From Adineta ricciae (taxonomy: Eukaryota; Rotifera; Eurotatoria; Adinetida; Adinetidae): a stretch of DNA of 64,000 bases. Positions 32,046-47,000 of the stretch are shown here, in pieces. Under the pieces are notes generated by a model. The model was not told the origin of the DNA. It was given only the letters and a program-made list of their open reading frames with translations, and searched no databases. Every line of letters starts with the position of its first letter. Position 1 is the first letter of the stretch. The position numbers and the translations under genes are program-made. The stretch covers positions 160,941 through 224,940 of the forward strand of contig CAJNOJ010000118.1 in the NCBI GenBank assembly GCA_905250025.1. The letters are read 5' to 3'.

Positions 32046-35000
32046 ATGCAACGAGATCCTCGTTATCATTGGTTAGAACATCGTATCGTTACGACAATTG
32101 AACCAAAACGCGATGCGCTCAATCAATTAATTCAAAACGATGAAAATCGGTTCGTTTGTTTTAGTCTCGAATTCATGTCGTCGGAATATTTCATTGAATA
32201 TTTAGTCTATGCATTGAACAATTCTTTGAAAATGAAGATGTAACGCATTTATATATTTTATCTCGATCGTCCTCGCATCTTCTAGCACTGAATACCATTC
32301 CGATTGATTTCAATTCTTATGAACGAATCGTTCTCTTTCTCAAAACAAATTCGACGAGTAAACTAACAAGAGAAAATCTCGGTACGTTCTTGTTTTGCCC
32401 TTTAAACAAAAGCAAATTTTTGTTTAATAGACAAAGATGTATCTGTTACCGAGTTGTATCCTCAAGAAACCGTTCATTATATGGATATTATCAGTCGAGA
32501 TGTTTATCTTCCATTGTTGTCGTGTAACAATCTCGTATCGGAACTGGAAAAGGATCGTTTTCTAGATTTATTCCATCGACTATTGAATCAAACAGCAGCA
32601 ACGCATACATTTCAGTCGGAATCAGTGGTTCTTCCCTTACCAGCATTTAACATTCTCGCACATATCTCCCAACAAGAACCGGAACGACAACAATCGATTT
32701 TGTCGATTCTAGAAAACACATTGACCAATTGGAGTAAACAAATCAAAGTAACACCTATAACCAAAGAACCAAGAAATACTTGAAATTCGTTCATTCTAGC
32801 AATTACTTCAAGAAGAATTGAAACCGTCTTTCTACGGTCGTGAGCAAAACTCCATCAAAGATCAAGTTCAGCTTTGGACGTCACGAATCAATAAACTAAA
32901 CAATCTTCTTGTCCAACTGGATTCTCCATTCGTTCAAGATGTTCTGAAAAACTTAGCAAGAAATCGTTCACCATATCTCGCATCATTTATGGATATCAAA
33001 CAAGAAATTGCTCGAGTAAGTTTCCGTAAAACTTCCTAAGGAAATCATTCGTCTCTTCATTCCAAGGCTGTGACACATGCTGAGAGAAACTTGTCGTTTG
33101 TAAGCACCTTACAACCATGGGCATATCAAATCAATAATTCAAATGATGTCAATGAAATTTTTGCATTGCTTCCATCGTTGATGCATACGCTCTTTCTCGT
33201 TTGGCAACATTCACAGTAAGATTTGTGAGAAGCGGATATAATTGGTGACATGGATTCATTGTAGTTATTATCATCAAAAAGATAAATTCAATCAATTGCT
33301 GGAAGTTCTTTCGACGGAAATTGCGACACGAGCAAAACAGATCATCACCACGGATATTTCATCTGAAGAGAATAATGTAAATATCATTCGCTTCTTGTTT
33401 TCATTTAATTTTATATATATATTTAGAATTCGATGACCTTGAAAGACGCATTATCGATTTGCGCAATGTTTCGTGGAACTTATTTAGATTATAAAGAAAA
33501 AGCTGATGCATTGAATTCAAAATACATGATACCAGAGAAAAAGTTTGTTTGAAATCAAAAGGCTACTTGTCGAAAATATGCTCTTGTTCTCTCAGAATCG
33601 ATCCATCGAAAATGCTCATTTGGCATGTAAATCCATACGGAGAAACAGATCCACATAAAGATATAACATCCAACAGCGATCCATACGCCGTCTTAAGAAA
33701 GTCAAGTCCGTGGCCACCAAGAAATGCCAAATGCTTTCAATCGCTAAACGCAATTATCGAAAGGTTAGCTGCAACTATGTGAGAATATGTATTTCTATCT
33801 ATTGATTGTTATTAAGATGCAATGATGTTCAAGAGCTGACATCGACCATTGCTCAATTTAATGAACTATCGACAACAGCTCGTATGGGTGGAACATTAAC
33901 GAGTACAATGGATGCGATGTTAGCTGAAATTCAAACGAAATCAGCGAAATCTTTGGAGCTATTCCATAGAGAATGCCCGAATCTTTCGCATTTAATGGAC
34001 AACGATCGTTTCGATCTGGCATTTTTTCGTCTACGAACGGAATTGAAACAATACGAACATGAACTAGCTTGGATATTGCGACAATGCTTCTCTCGTACAA
34101 CAACCTTAGCTAGTAAATTGACGTTATTAGATGTTTTCCATGGCATCTATCAACGTGATGTCATCCAACGTGCACTCGCTAATGAAGAACAATGGATCAT
34201 CGATAATCTTAAACATGAATTTCAATTAGTTACGCAATTAGTTCATTCATCGCATATGAATTATCCACACTGGCCACCCATAGCGAGACAATTATTGTAT
34301 CTATATGGATTAAAACAAAGAATTGATCTTTATATGAACCAGTTCAGTGAACTTTGTCCGAAAATAATGAACAGCGACGTTGGTTGGGAGTTAAAAGAAG
34401 GATATCGAATTGCGAAAGAGAAAATACAAAAGTTTGTCGTTAGCGAGACCTTTGATGCAAAACAATGACTCATTTCTGTTTAGAAGCGAAGATGAACTTT
34501 ATACTCAATTGGAACAATCAGCGACAAGTCAAATTTCAGATCTTTTGCTACAACCGGTTTTCGTAAGCATAAACTTATTTATAATAAAACAAAAATGTTA
34601 TACGATTATCTTGTTTTATCAGAAAACGTCACTATTAGCTGATGAAGTCACGAATCTTCCGATCATCGAAGTTAATTTGGATAATGCACTGGATTGTTTA
34701 TTACGAGAAATTCGTTATATTACAGGCGAACCGTTGAATTATAAAATTCCGGGCAAATATCGTGAATTAATACCCTTATTAGACAATGAACGAGCACTTC
34801 GGTATTGAATTCTATTTGAGATTTGTTCCGTTCGTCATTTTCTTGGTTTTAGATTACATGTTGAACGTCTTCGAGTGGTTGCTACGAAATATAACTATTT
34901 AATTGGACATATGGAAGCAGAAGAACGTGATTTATTCGAATCGAAACTCAGTCGTATTGATGAAGTAAGAGAATTTAAACATTCAAATGAAATATGGAAT

Positions 35001-38000
35001 GAACTTGTTGTTTTTCCTTAGATTATTCATCGAGGTTTAACAGAAGTCACATGGAAAAGCTTGAATTTAGCGGATTATATCGAACAAGCGTACGGATTGA
35101 TCAATATGGATGCCAGTATCGCCCTTGAAACCGTTCAGCACGATGTCTCCTTAATCAAAGAACTAGCTTTCAACTGGTCTCATATTCATGGCGATATATT
35201 CGATGAAACTGAACATAATTTGCAACTGACATTTCAAGAAACACTTCAGAAACATCAGTAAACTTGCATTTGTCGAATTTCGAAAACATTTTCTACGAAT
35301 GATCATCTCGTTTTAGACATGTTCAAGCAGCTTTCAATGAAAAGCTGACGATCGATGGACATAAAATCCATTCACTTGCAGATAATATCGCTAAGGTAGT
35401 CCTTCTCACACACAAGTAAACATCTCTATTCTCTTCTTCCAGGTCGTTGGCGTAAGTTTATCGTCTCCATCGTGGTTGAACTACATCGATTACTTAAATT
35501 CATTGGTGTTGAACGGCATCAAAGCCACGAGTTTGATCAGTATGAAAAATATGTTAGTAGCGATGAGTGATGAAACCAATCAAGTTATTAATATTGTCGT
35601 ACAATTGAACGATTCGGAATTGTCATTTTCACCTCCATTGGTTCCAGTGACAAGTGAATTAAGTTTAGGAGAGATTCTATTAGAATGGATTGAAACATTT
35701 ATCAATCGAGGAGAGTATATTGAATTGCTCGGAAATGATCGAACAACAAGATTCTCTCAGATTATCAATCAAGATCCGTTGATAGTTGAACTACGTGAGA
35801 AAATCACTCAATTAATTGAAGATACTTGTTCGGAATCATTGAAATTTTTCGATGATTTCTCTCAATATGCATTCTTGTACCAAATATCCGTCAATCAATC
35901 GTTTCAGTTATTTCTGCACGGAAATAAACGAAACCGTTTAGCAACGCCGAAGAATTTTCTCAATGAACAGGATGCTGGCAGACGGTTAGTTTGAAAGATG
36001 ATCCTCCAGGTTTTCAGTATTTAGCGAGTTTCGATCGTGTATCCCTCTGATTACCTAAGGAACAATACACAGATAATTTTGTTTTGTAGAAGTGTATATT
36101 CGTTGGCGTCAATTCCGACGGCAGAATTAATCGATCAAGTGGAACGTTCTTTTCTCTGTGCGACAAGTGAAAAGGAAGATTTGCAACGTATTCCACTTCT
36201 ACAAGAATTCGAGAACGAAATGAAAATTTATCAAGTAAATTATTTCATCTAAAGTCGATTATTCTTCATCGATTTCTACAGGTTTGCTTATCTGACCTGC
36301 TCACATTACCCGACTGTTGGAATGTTCATTGGATTCGAATTGATTTAAAACCAATTAAACAAACATTCACCAGTCTCGCACATAAATGGCTATGGAAATT
36401 CTGTGATTATCTTCATAATCAGGTTGGAATCGTTCGTTTTCTTCGCTTTTATCTTCATTTCTTTCCATTAGACAAACAAATCCCTAGACGTTGTCGATAA
36501 CTTTCTCATTGCCATGGAACCCGAAATCGAATCGATTAGCGGTCTTGAGCATGACACCGAAACTTTCATGAAAATCATGCGGTTATTCAATTCTGTCTCG
36601 GGTAAACAGCATGAAGTCGAAATACGCTTCGAACTAATGCGTCGAACATTATCCTTACTGAAAATCTACTCCGCATCGAATGAGAACGAGATGACTTTGA
36701 ATGAAAAATACCAAACAATTATGACTCGTTGGCAAAACTTGAAGACGAAAGTCATGCAAGCCAAACAACGTCTAGGACCGACATTGAAAGAAGAATCCAC
36801 GTTCATCATCCGAGATTTAAAAGCATTTCAAAGTCAAATCAATCAATTAATTCATGATATCAACCAATCAACGTTATTCTCCCATCAATTAACATTTACT
36901 CAAGCACAACAACTACTACATGAATTTTCCGGTCGACAAAAGGATTTGGATAAACAAGCACCGGATTATAAACAATTGCAGACACTCTTGGATACGAACA
37001 TAATTGATTTCGAGAAATTATCAAAATATAAAGAGATGTTGAAGAATCTGACGCTCACATGGAAAACTGTCAGGTGAGTTTTGTAAGATGAGCCGTTTGT
37101 TCTTCGAAAATCTTATATTTAGGGACGTTCGTCGTTATTTCGATGAAATCAAACAAGAACAATGGCAGAAACTGGATAGTAAACAAGTTCTAACAGCTTG
37201 TGAGAAGTATCATGAAACGATGCAATCTTTGCCGAAAGTGGTTCGACTTTGGGATGTTTACACATTCACTGATGACGAAATCAAACGAATCAAAGTCAGT
37301 TGAAGTGTCATTTTCTTCTGCATATTCAACTTTTGTATAGGTCTGCGCACAATTGCTTGATGACTTATCCAATCCGGCACTGCGTACTCGCCATTGGAAA
37401 CAGATCATTCGCATAACCGGAGGACACACATTAATGGACAGCGATACATTTCGTCAGTTGACTTTTGGCAAACTTTTCACTCTGTCTTTTCAAGGTAATG
37501 CCTTTTTCTTTGTTTTGGTTTTAATATAAATCAATTTTGTAGATTATGCGGAGGAAATTCGAGCAACGGTGAAACGTGCGGAAAAGGATTTTCAACTGGA
37601 ATCGACTTTGAAAAGTTACGAAGAAATCTGGTTGAGTAAAACATTTCAAATGGTGCCTTATCAAACGGTAAAACATGTAAGTTTACAAGAGAGAGGAAGT
37701 GTCGAACATACTTGTTCACTTATTCGATGAAAATAGAAAACTGAAGAACGAAAAGAATCGGAGAGAAATCCATCGTCTCGAAGTCGTCGACCACGTGTGA
37801 GTATCGCGTCAACGTCACAATCAATGTCAAACGTCGATCCAAATGTAAGATTGAATGAGTAGAAGTGTTTTGTTTAAATGTAGACGAGCTTTTTTAGGCA
37901 GAGAAAATGTATCTGTTGTCGAATTTGGATCAGATGTTTGCAGAAATGGAAGATCATCAGATAAACTTAGAAATTCTTCAAACCAACCAATCAGCTGGCT

Positions 38001-41000
38001 CATTTCTCGATGAAATTGCTAAATGGCAATCGATTCTACAACACATCGAAGAAGTTTTACAACAATGGAATACTGTTCAACAACTTTGGCAGAAACTCGA
38101 CTCAATCCTTCCGATTCTTCAATCGGATACACAATTGAGCATCATGTTTTTCAAAATAGATCGAGAGTTTCGAGGTTTAATGGTCGCAGTTGCGAATGAT
38201 AACAATGTTTTGAAATGTTGTCAGAAGAAAAGTAAGTCTCGTTCGCAGCAAAATATCGTTTATTCATTGTCTTTTGCAAAGATCTTCTTCCGCAATTGAA
38301 AGTTCTGTCGACTCATTTGCAGAAGTGTCAAGATATTCTGCGAAAACAAATGTTTAACGAAAATAAAGGCGGACGATACAATTTTCTTACTGATATCCAA
38401 CTATTTGATCTGATCACAACAGGTACGAGTTTCTTGAAGAAGAACTGCTGTTAAAATTTCTACTTTTAGGCTCGAATATTCGGCTGCTAAGCGAACGATT
38501 TTCTTATATTATCCCTGGATTGAAGAGTTTGATCTTTTCGGAAGAAGTGAAAGACGAAGTAGTTGGCTTGATTACTCAATATCACGAAGAAAAGATTATT
38601 TTCAGCAATGTCTGTTGAGAGAAAATTGTTGAAATGTAAAATGTTGCTTGTTTTTCTTTATATAGAAAATTTCGTTCGAAGGGAATATTGAATCATTTGT
38701 TGACAAATTGACCGCTGCAGTGAAAGAAACGGTGAAAAATTCAATTGAGTCAGCGATTAAAGGCAAGAATTATCACTTGAAACTTGGAATTTCAGACAAA
38801 TCTTTTCAATGTAGAATTGACGGAAAATAATCAATTGGATTTCATTGACTGGTTAATGAGATATCCTCGACAAACGATCATTCTTGTTCTTAAAATAATC
38901 TTCACACAATTGATCGAACAAAGCTCGAAAGGAAAAGATTTCGAACAGGTTTGTCACTTTATTTTCCGTTCTTACAAATAAATCTCTATTTTCGATTAGA
39001 AACTAATGGAATTATCGAAGAATTTGATTGAAGAAATCAATCACATACGAGAGAACACAACCGATGAATGCGTTCTAATCAATACCAAACAATCGATCGG
39101 CAAGTTAGAAGATGTTCTAACTTTAATCTCGTCCTATCTAACACGTTTACCAATCAATACGAACTCCTTCGAATGGCAATTTACTCTGAAATATCATTCC
39201 AATTCACAAACCAAACAAGTTTCAATTCAAGTATTTCACCGAAAACTCGAAATCGAATCATTTGCCTTTCGTTTTTCTTTTCAGTGTCTGGAAAAGTCCA
39301 TCGATTATGCATACGATCTGATTTCGAACAAAGAAATTTTCACTCCAAAGGAGCATCACTTTCTCGGCAAGATCTTTCTTTCATTAGGAGCACCCGGTGG
39401 AACACTTATTCTCAATCAGAATGTACGTTTTTTTTATCAAACATAACGAATCGGAGAACATTGACCAACTTTTCGTTTTAGAGTAATTATCTAATCGAAC
39501 ATCTTTCATCGGATATCGGTCGAAATCTATTTCGAATCGAATGTAATTCCACAACCGATGATTGTCAGATTTTGAATTCATTCGCTGGACTTTGTCAAGG
39601 AAATCTATTTCTATTCAATCATCTGAATAAACTCAATCAAAGAGTGATGCAACTATTCATCGAATTATCCACAAATTTATATGACGCGATCTTGAAAAAG
39701 AACAAATCATTTGAATGTGTGTCTCGGACGTTTTCATTAGTTGAATACAAAGATATAAACTATTTATCGACTGTTTATCCGTCGACAATTCAAGATTTCT
39801 CTGTGTTAAAAAGTGATGTGATTGTCGATTACCGAGTTGTCACACTTTCCCAACCAGACTACACGCATGTGTTCATTGCTCAACTGATCCAATCCGGTTT
39901 TCATTATGCATTCGACATTGCTACTCGCTTTCTCAATCTGCTGTCCTATACAGTGAATCAATCATTAACAGAAAATCTTTCTCGACTCGGTAAGTACATC
40001 TAGCGTAAACTCGGCTGTTTTCTATTTTGATGAATTTTGAGGTATCATCGTTCCAAAAATGGATCTAAATCCTACCTTGATCAAAATGTTGATCAAGTTC
40101 GCGAAAAATTATCTGAAAACTCATTCTCAAGAAGATGAAGAACAGGCTTTATCCAACGGTTTAGCCATAATCTCGAAATGTTTCAACAGCGAAGATAAAC
40201 AAGCATTTCAATCGTTGATCAAAGCGAAGAATCAGTCATTCAAGGGTACAATTCCAAAATCCATTCCATTCGATAGTTTAGCTACAACAAATCGCCATTT
40301 CGGAGAGAAAATTTGGAATATATCCGATGCGTTTGAATTAGCTTTGAAACAATTTCAATTGAATATCAATGAAAACATTCTCAATAAGCTATTTCAATTG
40401 CATCATCTCACTGAAAATCATTCCAAGATTCTCATTATCGGACAATGTCAATCTGGCAAAAGTTTGTTGATGAAAGTGTTTCTCAAAGCACGATCGTTTC
40501 TCTATCCGAAACAAGTTTATCATCATTTAATGCTACAATTATGGCCTGCGGAGATCCTATTCTCAAGATACAATCACGAAAAGGGCCTTTTTCAACAAGG
40601 GCTTCTACCAAATATCGTCAAAAACACCGATGATAATCTTTATCTTCATCTCGATGGTTTCAATCCGGATGATTTGAGCACACTCGAAGATTTCGTTCTT
40701 AATCTTGATCACGGACACGTCTTTTGGGAGGTACGAATTCTTTCATCCAAAAACAAAGAACTTCTTGAAATACTTCGATTGATTTTAGCTAGAAAACTTG
40801 AATGATCTAAGCCCAACGTTCCTATCCTCATGTATTATGTTGAATATTGAAGAACCCATCTGGACATGGCGAGATTTAGTCTATTCAACATTCTCGAATG
40901 AGCATAATGATAATGAAATCTACGAAGAATTGCAAAAGATACTCATCGATTATATTTCAAGAATCGAATCGTATGATATCAAAGATAAGCCAACTGTCAA

Positions 41001-44000
41001 GATCTCATTCATGTCGAAAATATCCATGGCAGTGACATTACTGAAGACCTATTTGAAAAATGATAAATGTTCACCGATTGATCTGCGTGCGTTGGTGGAG
41101 TATACTCTTCTCTGGTCATTCATTACACATGTGGATCGAGATGCAAAGAGACACTTCGAGAATTGGTGGAGACAAACGTTCCATAACATTCCAAAAGAAA
41201 AATCTGTAAGTTAGAATTCTTCATTTTCGACTTCATGTTCCTTTCGTCTAGTTAACGGATTGGATGTACGACACTGATACTCATCAATTCGTTCTTTGGG
41301 CGGATACGATTCCTGCATTTAATCCTGCAGCACATCAAGGAATTCCAAATAACATCTTCGTTCATACACCTTACACGATGGTAACTCTGAATTCATACGC
41401 TACCATCAAGGAAAAACTTTTTCTTTTAGGCATTGTCGCATTTGGTTAGCTCAATGACAGAAGATGATCATCCTGTTCTGTTGATTGGTGATCGCGGAGT
41501 TGGAAAAAGTGCGTTGATCAACGATCGATTAAAAGCTACATGCGGTGGTGATATCAGTGATGATTTTTACATCACCGTCAACTGCAATGCGTTCGTATAG
41601 TTTCTTTTTCATTGTCTTTAGCACATTGTTATTTTAGTGAGACTGACGCGCTCTTCGCTTACGAAAAAATCGAAGAACAATTGCAGTGGAAACATTCGTG
41701 CTATTACACAACTAAAGGAAATCGAAAAATGTTCTGTTTCATCGATAATCTCAATCTCGCCAAGATTGATCGCTGTGAATCTCAATCCTTAGTCGAATTA
41801 TTACGTCAACACATTAGTTCTCATGGGATCTACTCACCTGTCACTTCCAATTGGCAGTATATCGATAATGTAACGTACGTCGTTACATTGAATTCAAATC
41901 AAAAGTTGGCTACATACAATCGTCTGATGAAATACTTCCACATCATTCAAATGGACATGCCGAGCGAGTCAGATTTGGTGTCGATCTTTTCGAAATTGGT
42001 TAATCGACATTTTATTGGTGATAGTGGAGAAAGTCAACTGAAAGAAACGAGTGAAAGCTCAAGTCGTGCCTCGACAGCAAAACAATCTACACATGATTCA
42101 TCGAATAGTTCCAAAGAGAAAATAAGTTTGTCAACTTATAAACGTATCGAAGAGTTTCGTTCGATTATCGATCGAATCGTCAAAGGCACCGTAGATTTAA
42201 ACGAACGAATGCGAACGATGTACCAAATCAATCATCAACGTATTCATTATGTCTTTTCCATGAAGCAGTTAACACAACTATTTCGTAATCTGTGTGTTAG
42301 TTTAACACCGGAGTGTGCAATTGAGGATTTACTGGAATTGTGGCATCATGAATGTGAATGGCTGTACGGAAAACGACTGTTTGATCAAATTGACCAACAA
42401 CGATATCAGCAATTGTATAAAACGATTGTGAAGAAATATTTTATGAACATGATTAACGAACAGCAAGTCCTACTGGCTGAAAATCAACAGTTCTCCAATT
42501 TACAAGTGACAGAAAGCGGTATGTTTTCGTTTAGCGATAAAATTCGATTTCAACTCTTTCATTTCAGGTATGATCGTTGCGAATTTAACTCGAGATGCTC
42601 AAAGTTATTCAACTGATAACTATATTCTTGTTAACGATCGTCATCGGATCGAAACCTTAGTTCACAATGCGATCAATGAATACAACAAAGAAAAGCCGAA
42701 GATCAACTTTCCACTCTATTCAGTTCGTTCTTCTCTTCTCTTGAGATTTCGTCATTTGAATTGAACCTTTTTTCAGTGTTACATCGATCTCCTCTGTCGA
42801 TTATGTCATACAGTTCAAACTGTGGATGGTCATTGCTGCATTATGGCTGAAGGTGTTCTCGATCCGTGTTTAATTCACTTATTTGCCTCGGTTGTTGGCT
42901 ATCAATTAGTTTCCTTTGAAACTAGCCATTTGATAACATCGAACGAACAGATGAAAACATTTATCAAACAGAAGTTAACCCAAACGTATATCGATGCCGG
43001 AATCCGAGTAAGTTTTCTCCATCAGTTTGCATTGAGAATCAAAAATCTCTTCTAGAATGAGAAAATCGTGATTTTAATCACCGAAGAAGATTTTCGACAT
43101 CTAGATTTGATTATCAATATCACGAATTTGATCAATACAGAAGATATTTCCAGTTTATTTTCATTGCAAGAAGAAACAACAGTGATCAATTCAGTTCGAA
43201 CGCAAGTCCAACAAGCGGGTTTGACTTATTCGAAAGCTGTAGCATGGGATTTCTTTCTTCGGTATGTTTGTTTGTGTCCTTCTACTTGATTTATATTGTT
43301 TACCCTTCACTCGTCAACCATTTCAGCATTTTAAGGTATGTTTTCCTGATCGATTTGTGTTTGTTCTTCTTAACACTTCTACTTTGCTTGATCTAATTGA
43401 AACTCCGACAATGATATGAAAATAAAATTTTCGTTCTCTATAGAAACGTCAAAGATAATATTCGAGTGGTGATCTTAATTAACGAAATCGATAATAAACT
43501 ATGTTTGGAACATCCGTCAATATTCAATAATATTACATTGATCTATTGGCAACACTGGGATACTCAAACTTTAGTACAAAATGCACTCTATCATCTGAAA
43601 GGTTTGTTTCAAATCGAATCTATTCCTCTAAACATTAACTTTGTATAGATGTTTCATGGTTGGATAAGAATGCAAGCGAAAATACTGCTCATCTACTTGC
43701 ATCGATGCACCTTTCCATTCGACGAGCGAATGCCAATCAAACACATCGACTACCGCACACAAATAATCACACATTTACTAAATTCGTCGAAAAATTTGTG
43801 AAGATTGTCAATGAAAAATCAACGAATGTTTCGGACAACCATCACGATGTTCAACATCTCCTCGAGCAAATCCAATATCAACACGAGACATCGAAGAAAT
43901 TGGAAAAAGAATTACAACATGAAAAGATCGTTCTCGAAGAACGACTCAAAGTAATTTTATAGTTCCTAGAAGAAGAACCAACACTTGCTTCTCCGTTTTA

Positions 44001-47000
44001 GAGTACTATCCGCATGTTGACTCAAATCGGTCAAGATATGGTTACCGCTGAACAACAAATTCGTGCGCATAAATCTCAAACACGACGAACAGTTCAGTTG
44101 AAACGCTTGTTACCGGAATACGAACTATCTCAAGAGAAAAATCTCTATAAATGCTTAGCAATTGCAACCGACGCGAGAAAACTAATTGAAGGATTAGATA
44201 TGAAATCGCTGCAAGAATTACGATCGGTAACGAAAGCTGAGTCACCGATTGAAAATACATTGGCTGCTGTAATTATGATTCGTAAGTTCAAACTTTATTA
44301 TCTTTTTCTAACACGAAAGCAAATAACATCACGTAGTGAAATCACCAACTGCGGATTTAACGTGGCAAAAAGGTGCGAAACGGCAATTGGCGAATCTTGA
44401 TCGATTTCTCGAAGAAACTCAAACATTCGAGAAGATTAATTTAACTGAAGATCAAATCAATTTGATTAATTCAGTAATCGATCGAGTCGATCTCGGAGAC
44501 AAAAGTGTCACTCAAGCATCGTATTCGAATGCGGTGGTGATTCTTTATAAATGGGTGAAACGTGTTTTACAGTCAGTATATGTTCAAATACGATTGACAA
44601 GACTTATTTTTCATTCGATTTAGATATCATACGGTTCTTTTGAAAAAAGTCAAACCGATTCATCAGAAATTAAAGGAAGTTCAAGATGATGTCTTGGAAC
44701 AGGAACAACGATTGATTCGATTGGATAATAAGAGTCAAGTATGTGGTCGGACGATCTTTTTTTTATATAAAAAAACCTATGTTGAATTCAACAGGCATTA
44801 GAAGCTCGATTGAAAGATTTATCGCAAAACTTTGAAGAAGCCACCGTCGATAAGAAAGATCAAGAAGAAACAGTCGCCATGAAAGACAATCAACTGAAAA
44901 TCGCCTCACAACTGAATGAAGTATGTTCGACAAATGAGCATCGATTTGTATTTGTTTATGTCTTTCAGATTTTATCACGAGAACTAGATCGAACAAGTAA
45001 AATCTTCGAATCCAGCACTGAACGTCAATCGACATTAACTGGAACGTGTGCGATAGCCGCGGCATTTCTCATCTACCTCGGGCCCTATGCCTATGGATTT
45101 CGTCGTTTGATGTTAACTGCTCAATGGATCAAATGTATTCGCGATCGAGGTATGACCATCGTCTTCGATCAAATCTCCAGCGTGAAAGGTCGAACGATTA
45201 AATGGCAATTGGATCCGAACGATGACCAAAAATTTGCCAATGGCAATGAATATCGACAAATGGTTGTATCATTAATCGAATTTCTCCTTGGTGATCAAAC
45301 AAATCTCGAATGGTTAAGTCAAGGAACATTACCGTCTGACATGGAAAATCATACAATTATTGTACAATCAGTTCAATATTCTCCATTTCTCATCGATCCA
45401 TTTGGGCAAGCTGATCAATGGATGGAGAAGTATTACAACGTTCAAACAGTACATTTCGACGATGAGTATGTTGAAGTCCGTATATCGAATTGAATTCGAT
45501 TCATTCTCTGTTTGCAAAGGTCGACACAAGATGTTGTTGTTGCAATCGAGCAAGGGTTTCTATCCGGTGCGAAGATCTATGTGAAAAACTGTCAATCACT
45601 CGACAGTCTTCTCTATCCAATTGCGCAATGGAAAGCCACATCTGAAGAATCGCGTGTAAAAGATGGTATGACAAATTTCTCTCTTTCAATCAATTGATCA
45701 GTCAATGTGTTTTCATTTCGTAGATTCGAATTTACTTTTCTATTGTGGCCGTCGTTTGTACTGTAATCCATCGTGTCGTTTTTATTTTCATACCAACTGT
45801 GATTCGTTGGAAAAAGTCTCTTCATCTCTCTCGTTATTAACTACACCGGTCAATTGTCAATACAGTGTCGAAACTCTCTTAGACGATCTTCGTCAACAAG
45901 TGTTCCAACGCATCCAACCAAGTTTATACAAGAAGAAATTATCGATCTATCGACTGATACTGCTATGCCAACAGAGAATTCAGGCCATAGATACTTTTCT
46001 GAAGTCGAATACTATTAGTGATGAATTCAAAGATGAAGAAGTCGTCGTAACATCAGTCGCTATCGAACGAAAATATGCTTTGGGTGGCATCGTTGATCAA
46101 TGCAATGAAATTTTAGATTCAATTGAAATTTACCATGATTATTATTTCCCTTATGCTCAACATGGCGCATTGCTTTATTCTGTTTTACAACGAATCAATC
46201 TTCTCTCGCCGAAAAATTATCAATTCTCCATTGCAATCATCTATTCACTGCTGGATCAATTTATTCCATTGAATCCGACGAAAGCAGTTGAGGAAACCGA
46301 AATTTGGAAAGACGTGGAAGACAAACGTATGTTTCTGAAGTTGAATCGACTATGATCGACCCTTTTCATTTCTCTCTCTCTCTAGAACATCCTCAACTTC
46401 CATCGTTGATCGAAACAACGAATTTGAAAAAAGAAGATTTGTCAGCACCTGATCATAAACAGATCGACGACAATCTCAAGAAAATGATCCAATCGTTCAT
46501 CAAAATCATTCTTCCACAACTAGCCAGTGATCATCGTTTAGAATTTCTCGTTCTTCTTCATTTATTACTAAAAACCGCTGTTGATACCACAACGGATGGT
46601 AAAAGCGACATCCTTCAGTTAGAATTTCTTGCCACGGGTTTACCCAGAATCGACAGTCAATCTCCAATATATCCGTCGACGTTGAATGAGAAGCCTAAAT
46701 GGATCAGTTCTGATCTTGTCTGGTTCGACGTTGTTTCCTTGACAAACCTCTTCAACAACGAAGATCTTCTCTATCATCTATCGGATATTATTCGAAAGAA
46801 CGACCAGCAGTGGAAGACTTTCTACGACAATCCTTCACTGAATTCAGTTCCAACGAGCAATGGCAAATCATTCTCTCAGTTAGATAAGTTAGTTATTATA
46901 AGAATTCTTCGTCCGGACTATTTCATCATTGCACTACGCGATTATGTCATTGAACAGTTCGATTTGAATAATCTTCAAAATGATGAAAATGACTTTCAAG